Origin: VAYN01 sp963702075
GTDB taxonomy: Bacteria > Actinomycetota > Thermoleophilia > Solirubrobacterales > 70-9
DNA length: 64,000 nt
Assembly: GCA_963702075.1 (NCBI GenBank)
Contig: OY969703.1
Span: 1,364,001-1,428,000 of the forward strand
Direction of reading: 5' to 3'
Below, piece by piece: positions 14,796-22,702 of this stretch (positions are counted from its first letter, which is position 1; each line of letters opens with the position of its first letter). A program made the position numbers and the translations under genes. The notes beneath the pieces are model-generated. The model saw only the letters and a program-made list of their open reading frames with translations, searched no databases and was not told the DNA's origin.

Positions 14796-15274
14796 CCAAG
14801 CGCAGCGCCGGCATCCTCCTCTTCCGCCGCCACGGCGGCGAGACCGAGTTCCTCCTCGTCCACCCCGGAGGGCCCTTCTGGGCGAAGAAAGACGCCGGCG
14901 CCTGGTCGATCCCGAAGGGGCAGATCGAGGCCGAGGAGGAACCGCGCGCCTGCGCGATCCGCGAGCTCGAAGAGGAGCTCGGGAAGGCGCCTGAGCTCGA
15001 CCTCGAGCAGCTGATCGAGCTCGGCTCGGTCAAACAGAAGGCCGGCAAAGTCGTCGAAGCCTGGGCGGCCGAAGCAGACTTCGATCCCGCCACCCTGGAT
15101 AGCAATACCTTCGCGATGGAATGGCCGCCTCGCAGCGGAAGCCAGCAGGAGTTTCCCGAGGTCGATCGGGCCGAGTGGTTCGGTCTGGAGGCGGCTCGGG
15201 AGAAGATCCTGGCCGCTCAGGCGGAGTTCTTGGACCGCTTGCTTGAGCGACTCGGGACGGACGTTTCCTTGTAG
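14789..15274 (+). CDS. Nudix hydrolase
   Basis: 161 residues with a complete Nudix box: G-x5-E-x7-RELEEELG starting at KGQIEAEEE near residue 52. The fold starts with AGILLFRR and has SIPKGQ before the box, as in bacterial Ap4A-pyrophosphatase-like members. It hydrolyses a nucleoside diphosphate linked to another moiety; the substrate is not predictable. The start codon lies inside the right arm of the hairpin at 14755-14795 and no clear ribosome-binding site is present. The stop is followed immediately by a long inverted repeat. Confidence 0.88.
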   Translation: MAAKRSAGILLFRRHGGETEFLLVHPGGPFWAKKDAGAWSIPKGQIEAEEEPRACAIRELEEELGKAPELDLEQLIELGSVKQKAGKVVEAWAAEADFDPATLDSNTFAMEWPPRSGSQQEFPEVDRAEWFGLEAAREKILAAQAEFLDRLLERLGTDVSL

Positions 15275-15390
15275 GGAGGGGTGGGTGTCCCTCTCGGGAC
15301 CTGGGTTCCTCGCCTTTAAGTTGCCGTCTCTCGCTGAGTGGCCTGTGCAAGGAACAGGACGCCGGTCCCGAGAGGGACACCCACCCCTCC
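15275..15390. repeat. Inverted-repeat element A (27-bp perfect arms)
   Basis: Arms 15275-15301 and 15364-15390 are perfect reverse complements (27 bp); the 62-bp centre contains a second nested pair (gttcct at 15305 and aggaac at 15350). It starts right after the Nudix stop codon. No target duplication is visible. It could be a terminator, a REP/MITE-like element or the template of a structured RNA. Confidence 0.85.
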
Positions 15391-15476
15391 TGGCGACAGT
15401 CTCAGTTAGACGCCCTAGGGCGGAAGCTGTCTTTGAGAAAGGCCTGTGACTCAGTCGTCCTACAGCTGCGTGTCGT

Positions 15477-15616
15477 GGAGGAGTTCGGGGGTCCTTTGAG
15501 GGAATGTTCGGGCGATATGCAATCTGGTTCCTGTCCTCCCTAGGAGGACAGCATGTTCGGGAGTCAGGCCCGATAGGGCCGCGACAAATTCACTCGGAGG
15601 ACCCCCGGACTCCTCC
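15477..15616. repeat. Inverted-repeat element B (19-bp arms with inner hairpins)
   Basis: Arms 15477-15495 and 15598-15616 pair over 19 bp with one G-T wobble. Inside are a 9-bp hairpin centred on 15543 (CTGTCCTCC/GGAGGACAG), a small GGCCC/GGGCC hairpin at about 15577-15590, and tgttcggg as a direct repeat. The outer arms start GGAGGAGT, like the GGAGGGGT of element A 200 bp away, so the two may be related. Confidence 0.8.
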
Positions 15617-15618
15617 CT

Positions 15619-15639
15619 CGACCGTTTGGAGAACGGTCG
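15619..15639. promoter_or_regulatory. 8-bp palindrome upstream of the RDD gene
   Basis: CGACCGTT and AACGGTCG flank a 5-base spacer (TGGAG), 22 bases before the preferred start of the RDD gene. It could be a regulator site or an mRNA hairpin. Confidence 0.4.
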
Positions 15640-15661
15640 AACCGCGCCTATAGTCGCCGTG

Positions 15662-16684
15662 ATGGAAAACGGCTCTACTCCGCGGTCGGAGGCGACTGCG
15701 GACCCGACGCAGAACGGGTCGCTGCCTCTATCGGCTCGTTTGCTCGGGGTCGGGGTGCGGGGCGCTCGCACGGTCACCAAGGCGACCGGGATCGACCGGG
15801 CGGTTGAGGTTGCGGCCGAGGAGGCGATCGTTGCTGCGGTCGAGAGCAAAGCTGTGGAGCGGGCGATGGCCAGGGTCCTGGAAGGACCGGTGGTCGAAGA
15901 GGCGGTAGAAGGCGCGCTGGAGAGCGAGGCGGTGAAGCGGGCGCTGCTGGAGGCGATGGACAGCGAGCTGGTCGACGAGGTGTGGCGGCGGCTGCTGGCC
16001 AGCGAGGAGACCCAGCAGCTGGTCGAGCGGATCGCCGAGGCGCCGGAGGTGCGGGCGGCGATCAGCGCCCAGGGGATGGGGCTGATCGAGGACATCGGCC
16101 GCACGATCGGGAGCCTGGCGCGACGGCTCGACGACCGTTTCGAGCGGATCGCTCGGCGGATCTTCTTCCGCCGCCGGCGGGTGGTGGCGAGCGATCGCGC
16201 GGGAGCGATAAGCCGCGCGCTGGCGATGGCAATCGACGGCGTCTTCGTCAACCTCTCCTTCACGGCTTTCGTTGCCCTCGTGACGCTGCTCGGGAACGCC
16301 TTCGGCGGCAGCGGCGAAGGCGGCGGCAGCTTTGCGATCGTCGTCGGCTCGACCGCCTGGCTTTCCTTCGGCGCGGTCTACCTGCTCGGCTTCTGGTCGC
16401 TCGCGGGCCAGACCCCGGGGATGCGGTTCGTCGGGATCCGGCTCGAGGAGCCGCTGCCGCTCGGCCGCAGCGTCAAGCGCCTTTTCGGGCTGGGACTCTC
16501 GGTCCTCGCCTTCGGGCTCGGCTTCCTCGGCATCGTCTTCGGCGAACGGCGGCGCGCCTGGGACGACCGCCTCTCGGCCTGCGGCGTCCTCTACGACGAG
16601 CGGCGGCCGGAGCCGGCGCCGTGGTCGGTGCCTAAATCGGAGCCCCTGAGCGGTTCGGCAACCGGCGCTGGACCAGCAGGGTGA
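15662..16684 (+). CDS. RDD-family membrane protein with N-terminal helical repeats
   Basis: 340 residues. The first half is soluble and helical, with repeating Ala-Val-Glu units (AVESKAVERAMARVLEG and similar) up to about residue 165. The second half is an RDD domain with three hydrophobic segments and conserved parts: RALAMAIDGVFVN, GQTPGMRFVGIRL and WDDRLSACGVLYDE. RDD proteins are membrane proteins of mostly unknown role, some linked to ion exchange. A TTG at 15626 would add 12 residues but lies in a hairpin; ATG at 15662 is preferred. Its 3' end overlaps the convergent DUF389 gene by 53 bases. Confidence 0.82.
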   Translation: MENGSTPRSEATADPTQNGSLPLSARLLGVGVRGARTVTKATGIDRAVEVAAEEAIVAAVESKAVERAMARVLEGPVVEEAVEGALESEAVKRALLEAMDSELVDEVWRRLLASEETQQLVERIAEAPEVRAAISAQGMGLIEDIGRTIGSLARRLDDRFERIARRIFFRRRRVVASDRAGAISRALAMAIDGVFVNLSFTAFVALVTLLGNAFGGSGEGGGSFAIVVGSTAWLSFGAVYLLGFWSLAGQTPGMRFVGIRLEEPLPLGRSVKRLFGLGLSVLAFGLGFLGIVFGERRRAWDDRLSACGVLYDERRPEPAPWSVPKSEPLSGSATGAGPAG

Positions 16685-17540
16685 GGGTGCCGGAGACGAT
16701 CAGCAGCGAGACGTTGATCGCCAGGACCGCGGCGGCCCCGAGCGCGTGGTCGATGCCGCCTGCCCCGAGCGCGACGCCGAGATAGGCGGAGGCCGGGATC
16801 GTCGTCACCGAGATCGCGACGCCGACCGCGGCGCTCGCTTTGGTCTCGAAGGAGAGCATCGCCGCGATGCCCGCGGCGAGCGCAATCAGCACCGTCGAGT
16901 AGTCGGTGTGGGCGAGGTTGGTGAGGCTGCTGTGCTCGACTTCGAAGCCGTCGGGGAGGAGGCCGGTCACCTTGAGCAGGAAGCTGAGCACGGCGGCGGT
17001 CGCGACCACCAGGCCGAGGCCGAGCGTGAGGGTGACGAAGGCCCGCCTGGCAAGGCGGGGGCGGCGGGCGACGAGGCCGACGCAGGTGGCGCAGATCGGC
17101 AGCAGATCCGGGCTGACCGCCATCGCGCCGACGATCAGGATCGAGCTGCTGGTGATCACGCCGAGGGCGGCGATTACGGCGGCGACGTTGATCAGCGCCA
17201 GGTAGCGGGCCAGCAGGCGCGAGTTGGCCCTGGCCTGGCCGAGGACCTCGATCCAGGCGTAGCCGTCGACGCCGCCTTCGCCGAGGTGGTGGCGGTGCTG
17301 CGGGGCGACCACGTCGATCCGGGTGAGGACGTAGTCCTCGGAGGCGACCCCGAGGTCGGAGATCGCCTCGACCAGGCGGTCGGCGGCGACGGGCGCGACG
17401 TCGGCGACGAAGACGTAGGCGTCGTGGGCAACGGACTCGTCGGGCTGCTGGACGACGCGGCGCACGCCGTCGAGCTCGCGCAGCAGCGCAGCGAACTCGT
17501 CTGCCTGGTGGCGCGCGACGGACGAGCGGAGCCTCAGCAT
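16632..17540 (-). CDS. DUF389 family membrane protein
   Basis: 302 residues. The N-terminal 100 residues are a soluble alpha/beta part (MLRLRSSVARHQADEF...). The rest has six to seven hydrophobic helices with the DUF389 hallmark around residues 130-155 (ITSSSILIVGAMAVSPDLLP). The function of the family is not established; it is an inner-membrane protein. It lies 18 bases after greA on the same strand and could be the last gene of that transcript. Confidence 0.82.
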   Translation of the reverse strand: MLRLRSSVARHQADEFAALLRELDGVRRVVQQPDESVAHDAYVFVADVAPVAADRLVEAISDLGVASEDYVLTRIDVVAPQHRHHLGEGGVDGYAWIEVLGQARANSRLLARYLALINVAAVIAALGVITSSSILIVGAMAVSPDLLPICATCVGLVARRPRLARRAFVTLTLGLGLVVATAAVLSFLLKVTGLLPDGFEVEHSSLTNLAHTDYSTVLIALAAGIAAMLSFETKASAAVGVAISVTTIPASAYLGVALGAGGIDHALGAAAVLAINVSLLIVSGTLTLLVQRRLPNRSGAPI

Positions 17541-17558
17541 CCGCCCATTCTCACGCTT

Positions 17559-18044
17559 CTAGGAGACGAGCTTGACGACCTTGAAGGAGCGGTTGCCTTT
17601 GGGCGTCTCGACGCTCACCGTCGAGCCGACCCTGGCGTCCATCAGCGCCCGCCCGATCGGCGACTCGGCCGAGAGGCGCCCCTCGGCGAGGTTGGCCTCG
17701 GTCGAGCCGACCAGGGTCCAGACGTTGGTCTCGCCTTTGGACTCGTCGAGCACCTCGGCGCTGCGGCCGAAGGAGAAGACGTCCGAGTCGAGCTCGGAGA
17801 CCTCGACCACGACCGCGTTGCGCAGCCGTTCCTGCAGGCGCTTGATCCGCGTCTCCATGTGTGCCTGGTCCTCTTTGGCGACGTGATACTCGGCGTTCTC
17901 CTTGAGGTCGCCCTCCTCGCGGGCGACCTTGATCCGCTCCGCCATCTTCAGCCGTGCCGGGCCTTCCAGCTCGGCCAGTTCGGCTTTCAGCTCTTCGATG
18001 CCGGTCTGCGTGATCGGCTCGCCGGCCTGCTCCTGCGCGCTCAT
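17559..18044 (-). CDS. greA: Transcription elongation factor GreA
   Basis: 161 residues, the normal GreA length. An N-terminal coiled coil carries the catalytic tip GDLKENAEYHVAKEDQ (about 45-60), whose acidic residues stimulate RNA cleavage in backtracked RNA polymerase. The C-terminal FKBP-like domain has SPIGRALMDARVGSTVSVETPKG. Located 20 bases after the phosphoesterase-like gene on the same strand. Confidence 0.95.
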   Translation of the reverse strand: MSAQEQAGEPITQTGIEELKAELAELEGPARLKMAERIKVAREEGDLKENAEYHVAKEDQAHMETRIKRLQERLRNAVVVEVSELDSDVFSFGRSAEVLDESKGETNVWTLVGSTEANLAEGRLSAESPIGRALMDARVGSTVSVETPKGNRSFKVVKLVS

Positions 18045-18064
18045 GGACGAGAGCGTGCCAGAAA

Positions 18065-19399
18065 TCAGTCGCCAGCGGCGGTTTCGATGGCGACGAAGGC
18101 CGAGGCGAAGGAGTGGACTTTCTTGCCGTTCGCTTCGGCCAGGGGTTCGAGGCCGAACAGTTCATCGGTCGAGCGCAGCAGCGAGTACGGGGTGTAGGCG
18201 GCGCCGTCGGTGCCGTTCGGCGTCAGCAGGGGAGAGGCGAGGAGAGCTCCGACCTTCAGCGGGTCGCCGTTGCCGGCTGCGGCGGCTTCCGCTTCCGCCA
18301 CCGGGTCGAGGGCGCCGAAGCTGACGATCAACAGGCCGTCTTTCTTGTAGGCGGGCGAGGCGAGGATTTCCTTCGTCGTCTTTTCCAGCCAGACGTCGGC
18401 GGCTGCGGGGCCGTCCGGGGTGCCTTCCGGGCACTGTCCGCGGAAGCCGGCGTTGCACCCGGTCGGCGCGATGTAGCTGAAGTTGGCGGTCTTATCCGCT
18501 TTCTTCAGGTCCTTCGGCAGCTCACTAAGCGGCACGTCGTTGGTGGCGCAGTCGCCGAGGTCCAGAAGCGAGTGGAAATAGACGAAGGGGTTGGCGGTTG
18601 CCGAGTAGCCGCCGGGTGCGGGCGCTTCGGTCGCGCCGGGTTCGGGATGGACGCAGTTGGCCGGTTTGCCTTCCGGGTCGGCCATGTCTTCGAGGTAGGC
18701 GTGCCAGGTGAAGCGGGCGCTGCCGAACTGGTCGGCCACGGTCAGGGTTTCCACCGGGAACAGGCATTTTTCGTACTGGGGGCAGTTGGCCTTGGTGTCC
18801 GCGGTCGGCGCTTGGCCGCTGATCGCCGCGAGCCCGTTCGGCAGGGAAGCGGCGTCCAGGAGCGAGTAGTTGGTGAGCAGGACGCCCTGCGGGCGCAGCG
18901 TTCCGGAGAGGTAGGGCATCTGCGAGGCGGTGGTGCTGAAGGCGGCGTCGTAGCCGGGACTCGCCAACGAGATCAGGAAGACGTGCTTGATCGGGCCCGC
19001 TTCGGGCAGTTCCGGTTCGCTCGGGGGCGGCGGGCCCGGCGTTTCCGGCGCACTGCTGGGTACGGATTCGGGCGCCGCCGAAGGCACCGATTCGGGCAGG
19101 GGTGCCGATGGGGCCGGTTCCGCGCTCGGCGTCGGTTCGGGAGCGGCGGGGGAGGGGGTCGCTGCGGCAAGGGGGGCCGTCGGGGCCGAGGCGGTAACCG
19201 CCGCCGGCTGCTGTTCCATCAGGGCTGCCACCGTAGCGGCCGCCAGCGGGTCGACGCCCTTCGAGCTGTTCAGCGTCGCCGAGACGATGCCGGTCGTGGC
19301 GATCAGCGAGGAAGCGACCAGCAGGCCGAATTTCTTGCCGGTGATCGCTGCGGCGGCGGCGATCGCCTTCTGCAGATATGCGGCTGCGGCGAGCTTCAC
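18065..19399 (-). CDS. Exported phosphoesterase-like protein (alkaline-phosphatase superfamily)
   Basis: 444 residues from a GTG that overlaps the previous stop (GTGA). An N-terminal hydrophobic segment (LLVASSLIATTGIVSATL) anchors or exports it. A Pro/Ala/Ser-rich linker of about 90 residues precedes a domain like the acid phosphatase/phospholipase C family: KHVFLISLASPGYDAAF, YSLLDAASLPNGLAAISGQ and LLIVSFGALDP. The family's metal-binding Glu-Asn after the first strand is replaced (ASPGYD where ENxxYD is usual), so activity is uncertain. It sits at the end of a chain of overlapping genes beginning with pstSCAB, which suggests a role in phosphate acquisition (inference). Confidence 0.7.
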   Translation of the reverse strand: MKLAAAAYLQKAIAAAAAITGKKFGLLVASSLIATTGIVSATLNSSKGVDPLAAATVAALMEQQPAAVTASAPTAPLAAATPSPAAPEPTPSAEPAPSAPLPESVPSAAPESVPSSAPETPGPPPPSEPELPEAGPIKHVFLISLASPGYDAAFSTTASQMPYLSGTLRPQGVLLTNYSLLDAASLPNGLAAISGQAPTADTKANCPQYEKCLFPVETLTVADQFGSARFTWHAYLEDMADPEGKPANCVHPEPGATEAPAPGGYSATANPFVYFHSLLDLGDCATNDVPLSELPKDLKKADKTANFSYIAPTGCNAGFRGQCPEGTPDGPAAADVWLEKTTKEILASPAYKKDGLLIVSFGALDPVAEAEAAAAGNGDPLKVGALLASPLLTPNGTDGAAYTPYSLLRSTDELFGLEPLAEANGKKVHSFASAFVAIETAAGD

Positions 19400-19797
19400 G
19401 AGCTCACCGCCACCAGCGAGCTTCCGCACTGGGGGCAGAAGCGGTCGGCGCGTCCGAAGGGGGCGTTGCAGGTGGGGCAGTGGCCGGCGGCATCGGTGCG
19501 TTCGAGCTCGAGCTGGCGCTCGACAGCGAGCAGCTCGGCGTCTACCCGCTGCAGCTCGCCCGCTTTGCGGGTGAGCACGTCGAGGCGGACGTGATCGCGG
19601 ATCGCCATCTCGTAGAAGGCGCCGCCGAGGTCGGCCTGCATCACCGTGAACTTCTCCAGCAGCCGGTCGCGCTGGGCTACGAGATCCTTGTTTTCGGGCG
19701 CGGGCGCGGGCGCGGGCGCCGGGCCCGGTTTCACCGCGCCGTTGCCGTTTGCGCTCGCCTTTCGGGGCAGCTTCAGCTCTCGCAGTCGCTCGATCAC
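19396..19797 (-). CDS. Zinc-ribbon protein with coiled coil (hypothetical)
   Basis: 133 residues from a GTG start. A Pro/Ala-rich stretch (about 25-40) is followed by a helical region of about 60 residues predicted to coil (LVAQRDRLLEKFTVMQADLGG). The C-terminus is a zinc ribbon CPTCNAPFGRADRFCPQCG. GTGA overlap with the gene before, and its own TGA overlaps the next start. No membrane segment. I do not recognise a named family; it is probably a partner of the zinc-ribbon membrane protein encoded just upstream. Confidence 0.7.
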   Translation of the reverse strand: MIERLRELKLPRKASANGNGAVKPGPAPAPAPAPENKDLVAQRDRLLEKFTVMQADLGGAFYEMAIRDHVRLDVLTRKAGELQRVDAELLAVERQLELERTDAAGHCPTCNAPFGRADRFCPQCGSSLVAVSS

Positions 19798-20459
19798 GGT
19801 TCCGCCCCCGAAGACGCCGGAGCGCTGCCGCCGCCTTCGCCGCCGACGACGATCACATCCGGCAGGTTCTGCTGAGCCTTGATGTAATTTTCGCCCGTCT
19901 GTTCGGGGTTTTCTTCGACCAGATGGGTGTCTTCGGCTTCCTTCTTTTCGGAGGCGTGGAAGTTGGTCACTTCGTGGACGTCGCCGTTTTCGGTGTGGGC
20001 GACGACTTTTTCCTCGGGCTTGGCTTTGGCCTTGGCGGCTTTGGCGTTCTTCTTCGCCGCTTTCGGCGTCGCAGCGGTGGTGGCAGCGGCCGGCCCGGCG
20101 GCCGTGCTCGCGGCCGTCGCCTGTCGTTCCTGCAGCGCCTTCAGGAGCGCCTCGTTGTCGCCTTCGTTCGAGCCGCTGCGCCCGATCGCGACCCCGATCA
20201 CCACCGCGATCGGCAGCAGGGCGAAGAAGCCGACCACGGCGGCGCGGCTGGTCGTGCTCGGTTTCGCCGTCTGCCGCACCAGCGGCGGCCGGGCCCGTTT
20301 GCTCATCGCCGCGAAGTAGCGCGAAGAGGGGTTGGCGCCGTTGCCGCGCCGCGCCGCGCAGTTGACGCAGTAGCGCTGCTGCGGGTCCATCGGCGCCCCG
20401 CACTCCTCGCAAGGTTCATGCGTCTGCGGTCGGCGAACGTCCTCGAGCTGCGTAGTCAT
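19794..20459 (-). CDS. Zinc-ribbon membrane protein (hypothetical)
   Basis: 221 residues. N-terminal zinc ribbon CEECGAPMDPQQRYCVNC (about 17-34), one membrane helix AAVVGFFALLPIAVVIGVAIG (about 73-93), then a long Ala/Lys-rich and acidic tail outside the membrane. The layout (cytoplasmic Zn ribbon, one helix, extracytoplasmic tail) is common among uncharacterised actinobacterial proteins. ATGA overlap with the preceding lipoprotein gene. Function unknown. Confidence 0.7.
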   Translation of the reverse strand: MTTQLEDVRRPQTHEPCEECGAPMDPQQRYCVNCAARRGNGANPSSRYFAAMSKRARPPLVRQTAKPSTTSRAAVVGFFALLPIAVVIGVAIGRSGSNEGDNEALLKALQERQATAASTAAGPAAATTAATPKAAKKNAKAAKAKAKPEEKVVAHTENGDVHEVTNFHASEKKEAEDTHLVEENPEQTGENYIKAQQNLPDVIVVGGEGGGSAPASSGAEP

Positions 20460-20698
20460 CCCTCCCCCTTCCGGTGCTTGTGGTGGTGCTCTTGCTTGTG
20501 CTTTTTCTTCGCGGCCTGGCGCTTGGCGCGGGCCTCGAGGATGCGTTCGGATTCGGCCCGCTGGGCGGACGCCTTTTCCTGGGTCGTCTCACAGCCGGCG
20601 AGGCTGCCGGCGCCGAGGGCGCCGCAGAGGACGAGAACGGCGAGACGGCTTGGCCGGCTCGCCGCGCATAGCTGGGGCGCGCGCTCAGCCGAAGGCAC
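20456..20698 (-). CDS. Small lipoprotein with His/Lys-rich tail (hypothetical)
   Basis: 80 residues from a GTG that lies 14 bases inside the end of pstB. Signal peptide with lipobox SLAGC (Cys near 35), then a short charged domain ending in a very basic, histidine-rich tail (KKKHKQEHHHKHRKGEG) that could bind metal or polyphosphate. It is coupled to pstB upstream and to the zinc-ribbon membrane protein downstream. Confidence 0.65.
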   Translation of the reverse strand: MPSAERAPQLCAASRPSRLAVLVLCGALGAGSLAGCETTQEKASAQRAESERILEARAKRQAAKKKHKQEHHHKHRKGEG

Positions 20699-21689
20699 CG
20701 CTCACGTACTCCCTGGTCCGCTGCTCGCGCGGGCTGCCGAAGAGGGCGGTCGCGCTGTTGTACTCGACCAGGTCGCCCAGGTACATGAAGGCGACGTGGT
20801 CGGCGATCCGGTAGGCCTGCTGCAGGTTGTGGGTGACGATGACGACGGCGACGTCGTCGCGCAGCTTGACGATCAGGTCCTCGATCACCTGCGTCGATTT
20901 CGGATCCAGCGCCGAGCAGGGCTCGTCGAGGAGCAGCACCTCGGGCTCGGCCGCCAGCGCCCGGGCGATGCAGAGCCGCTGCTGCTGGCCGCCGGAGAGC
21001 TTCAGTGCCGGGTGGTCGAGATTGTCTTTGACCTCCTCGAAGAGCCCGGCGCGGTCCAGCGCGCTGTGGACCGCCGGCTCCAGCGTCTTCTTGCGTGCCC
21101 GCCGCGAGCCCTGCTCGCGCAGCACGTAGGCGATGTTGTCGAAAACGCTCATCGGAAACGGGTTCGGCTGCTGGAAGACCATCGTCACCCGGCGCCGCAG
21201 CAGGGTCGGCTCGATCTCGGTGATGTCGACGTCGTCGAGCAGGATGCGACCGCTGAGGCGGGCGCTGGTGGTCAGCTCGGTGAGCCGGTTGAGCGAGCGC
21301 AAGAGGGTCGTCTTGCCGCAGCCCGAGGGACCGATCAGCGACAGCACCTCGCCCTGGCGCACCGGCAGCGAGACGGATTTAACCGCCTCTTTGGGCCCGT
21401 AGTGGACGGAGACGTCGTCGATCTCCATCCGCCGGATCGAGAACTGAGGCGCTTTGATCGAGCGCCTGGCAGCGGTGAAGCCGCTCCCTTGCGGGGCCTG
21501 GCTGGTTCCCCCGCCGACGGGCGGCAGCACCTCCGTCGCCGGCGCGGGGTCCTCGAGTGGGATGCGCCGGATCGGCGGTGGCCCCGAGGGCTGCGCGGCG
21601 GCCAGGGGCTGCAGCGTCGCGGGGGTGTCTGAGTTTTCCCCTCGCATGTGACGGTCAAACTCAGAAACGCCTGGGGTCAGTGACTCCAC
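20685..21689 (-). CDS. pstB: Phosphate ABC transporter ATP-binding protein PstB
   Basis: 334 residues from GTG 21689, which overlaps pstA by 13 bases. About 85 N-terminal residues are a Pro-rich extension unusual for PstB (family length about 255). An ATG at 21647 would shorten it slightly. The ATPase domain has Walker A GPSGCGKTT, the PstB-typical VFQQPNPFPMSVFDN, signature LSGGQQQR, Walker B LLLDEPCSALDP and H-loop VTHNLQQA. It energises phosphate import through PstC and PstA. Confidence 0.93.
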   Translation of the reverse strand: MESLTPGVSEFDRHMRGENSDTPATLQPLAAAQPSGPPPIRRIPLEDPAPATEVLPPVGGGTSQAPQGSGFTAARRSIKAPQFSIRRMEIDDVSVHYGPKEAVKSVSLPVRQGEVLSLIGPSGCGKTTLLRSLNRLTELTTSARLSGRILLDDVDITEIEPTLLRRRVTMVFQQPNPFPMSVFDNIAYVLREQGSRRARKKTLEPAVHSALDRAGLFEEVKDNLDHPALKLSGGQQQRLCIARALAAEPEVLLLDEPCSALDPKSTQVIEDLIVKLRDDVAVVIVTHNLQQAYRIADHVAFMYLGDLVEYNSATALFGSPREQRTREYVSGAFG

Positions 21690-22702
21690 GTTCCAACCTT
21701 TCTCGCGCGGCGATGGACGACGTCGACGGCCGCGTTCAGGGCCAGGACCATCAGCAGCAGGACGAAAGCCGCCGCGTAGGCTTTCTGCGGCTGGTTGAGG
21801 TTCCCGGTGGGGGAGGCCTCGTAGACGAAGTTGGTCAGGGTGGTGCCGGCGCCGCGCAGGTAGTCGAGCGGGAAGCCGACGCCTTCGACCGGGGCGAAGT
21901 TCTGGGTGGCGCCGAGGAGGACGACGATGATCGCGGTGTCGCCGATGATCCGGCCGAGGCCGAGCATCGCGCCGGTGGCGACCTGGGGGCGGCAGGTCGG
22001 CAGCAGGATCCGCCGCGTCGTCGCCGCTTTGGTCTTGCCGACCGCGTAGGAGGCCTCGCGCACGTGGCGCGGGATCGAGTTCAGCCCCTCGCGGACGCTG
22101 GCGACGATTAGCGGCAGCGCCACCAACGAGAGCATCGCCCCGGCGGCGAAGAAGGAGCGGCCGAAGACGACCCCTTCGGAGCTGCGGGAGAGGAAGCCGA
22201 GGGCGGTGCTGGAGAAGATCACCGTCCCGAAGAGGGCGAGGACGATCGAGGGGATGCCGGCGATCGCCTCGATCGTCGATTCGGTGATCCGAGCGAGGGT
22301 CGCGGGGCGTCCGTACTCGACCAGCCAGACCGCGATCGCGATCCCGGTCGGAAGCGCAATCGCGATCCCGATCGTGGCGACGATCATGGTGCCGATGAAG
22401 GCGTCGGAGAAGCCGCCGGTTTCGGTCTCGTTGAAGCCCGCGGCGGCCGGCGTCCAGAGCATTTCCGGGCGCAGGAACTTGATTCCCTGGATCATCAGGT
22501 AGACGACGATCGCCACCGCGATCGCGCAGAAGAGCAGGCCGAGGGTCCAGCAGATCGCCAGGCCGATGCGGTCGGTGAGGCTCCAGGTGGCACTTCCCTC
22601 CACCGCGCCCTTGCGCTGGTGCGCGCCGGGCGGGTCCACCTGATCGGGCGGCGGGACGGGCGGGACCGTCAGCGGCGGGTCTTGCATCGAAGGCGACCTC
22701 AT
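21677..22702 (-). CDS. pstA: Phosphate ABC transporter permease PstA
   Basis: 341 residues; ATG at 22702 overlaps the pstC stop (ATGA). After a Pro-rich cytoplasmic N-terminus come six membrane helices. PstA landmarks: TGGFSDAFIGTM, the EAIAGIPSIVLALFG segment, and an EAA-type loop around ASYAVGKTKAATTRRILLP. It forms the channel with PstC. A later ATG at 22687 is an alternative start. Confidence 0.92.
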   Translation of the reverse strand: MRSPSMQDPPLTVPPVPPPDQVDPPGAHQRKGAVEGSATWSLTDRIGLAICWTLGLLFCAIAVAIVVYLMIQGIKFLRPEMLWTPAAAGFNETETGGFSDAFIGTMIVATIGIAIALPTGIAIAVWLVEYGRPATLARITESTIEAIAGIPSIVLALFGTVIFSSTALGFLSRSSEGVVFGRSFFAAGAMLSLVALPLIVASVREGLNSIPRHVREASYAVGKTKAATTRRILLPTCRPQVATGAMLGLGRIIGDTAIIVVLLGATQNFAPVEGVGFPLDYLRGAGTTLTNFVYEASPTGNLNQPQKAYAAAFVLLLMVLALNAAVDVVHRRARKVGTWSH

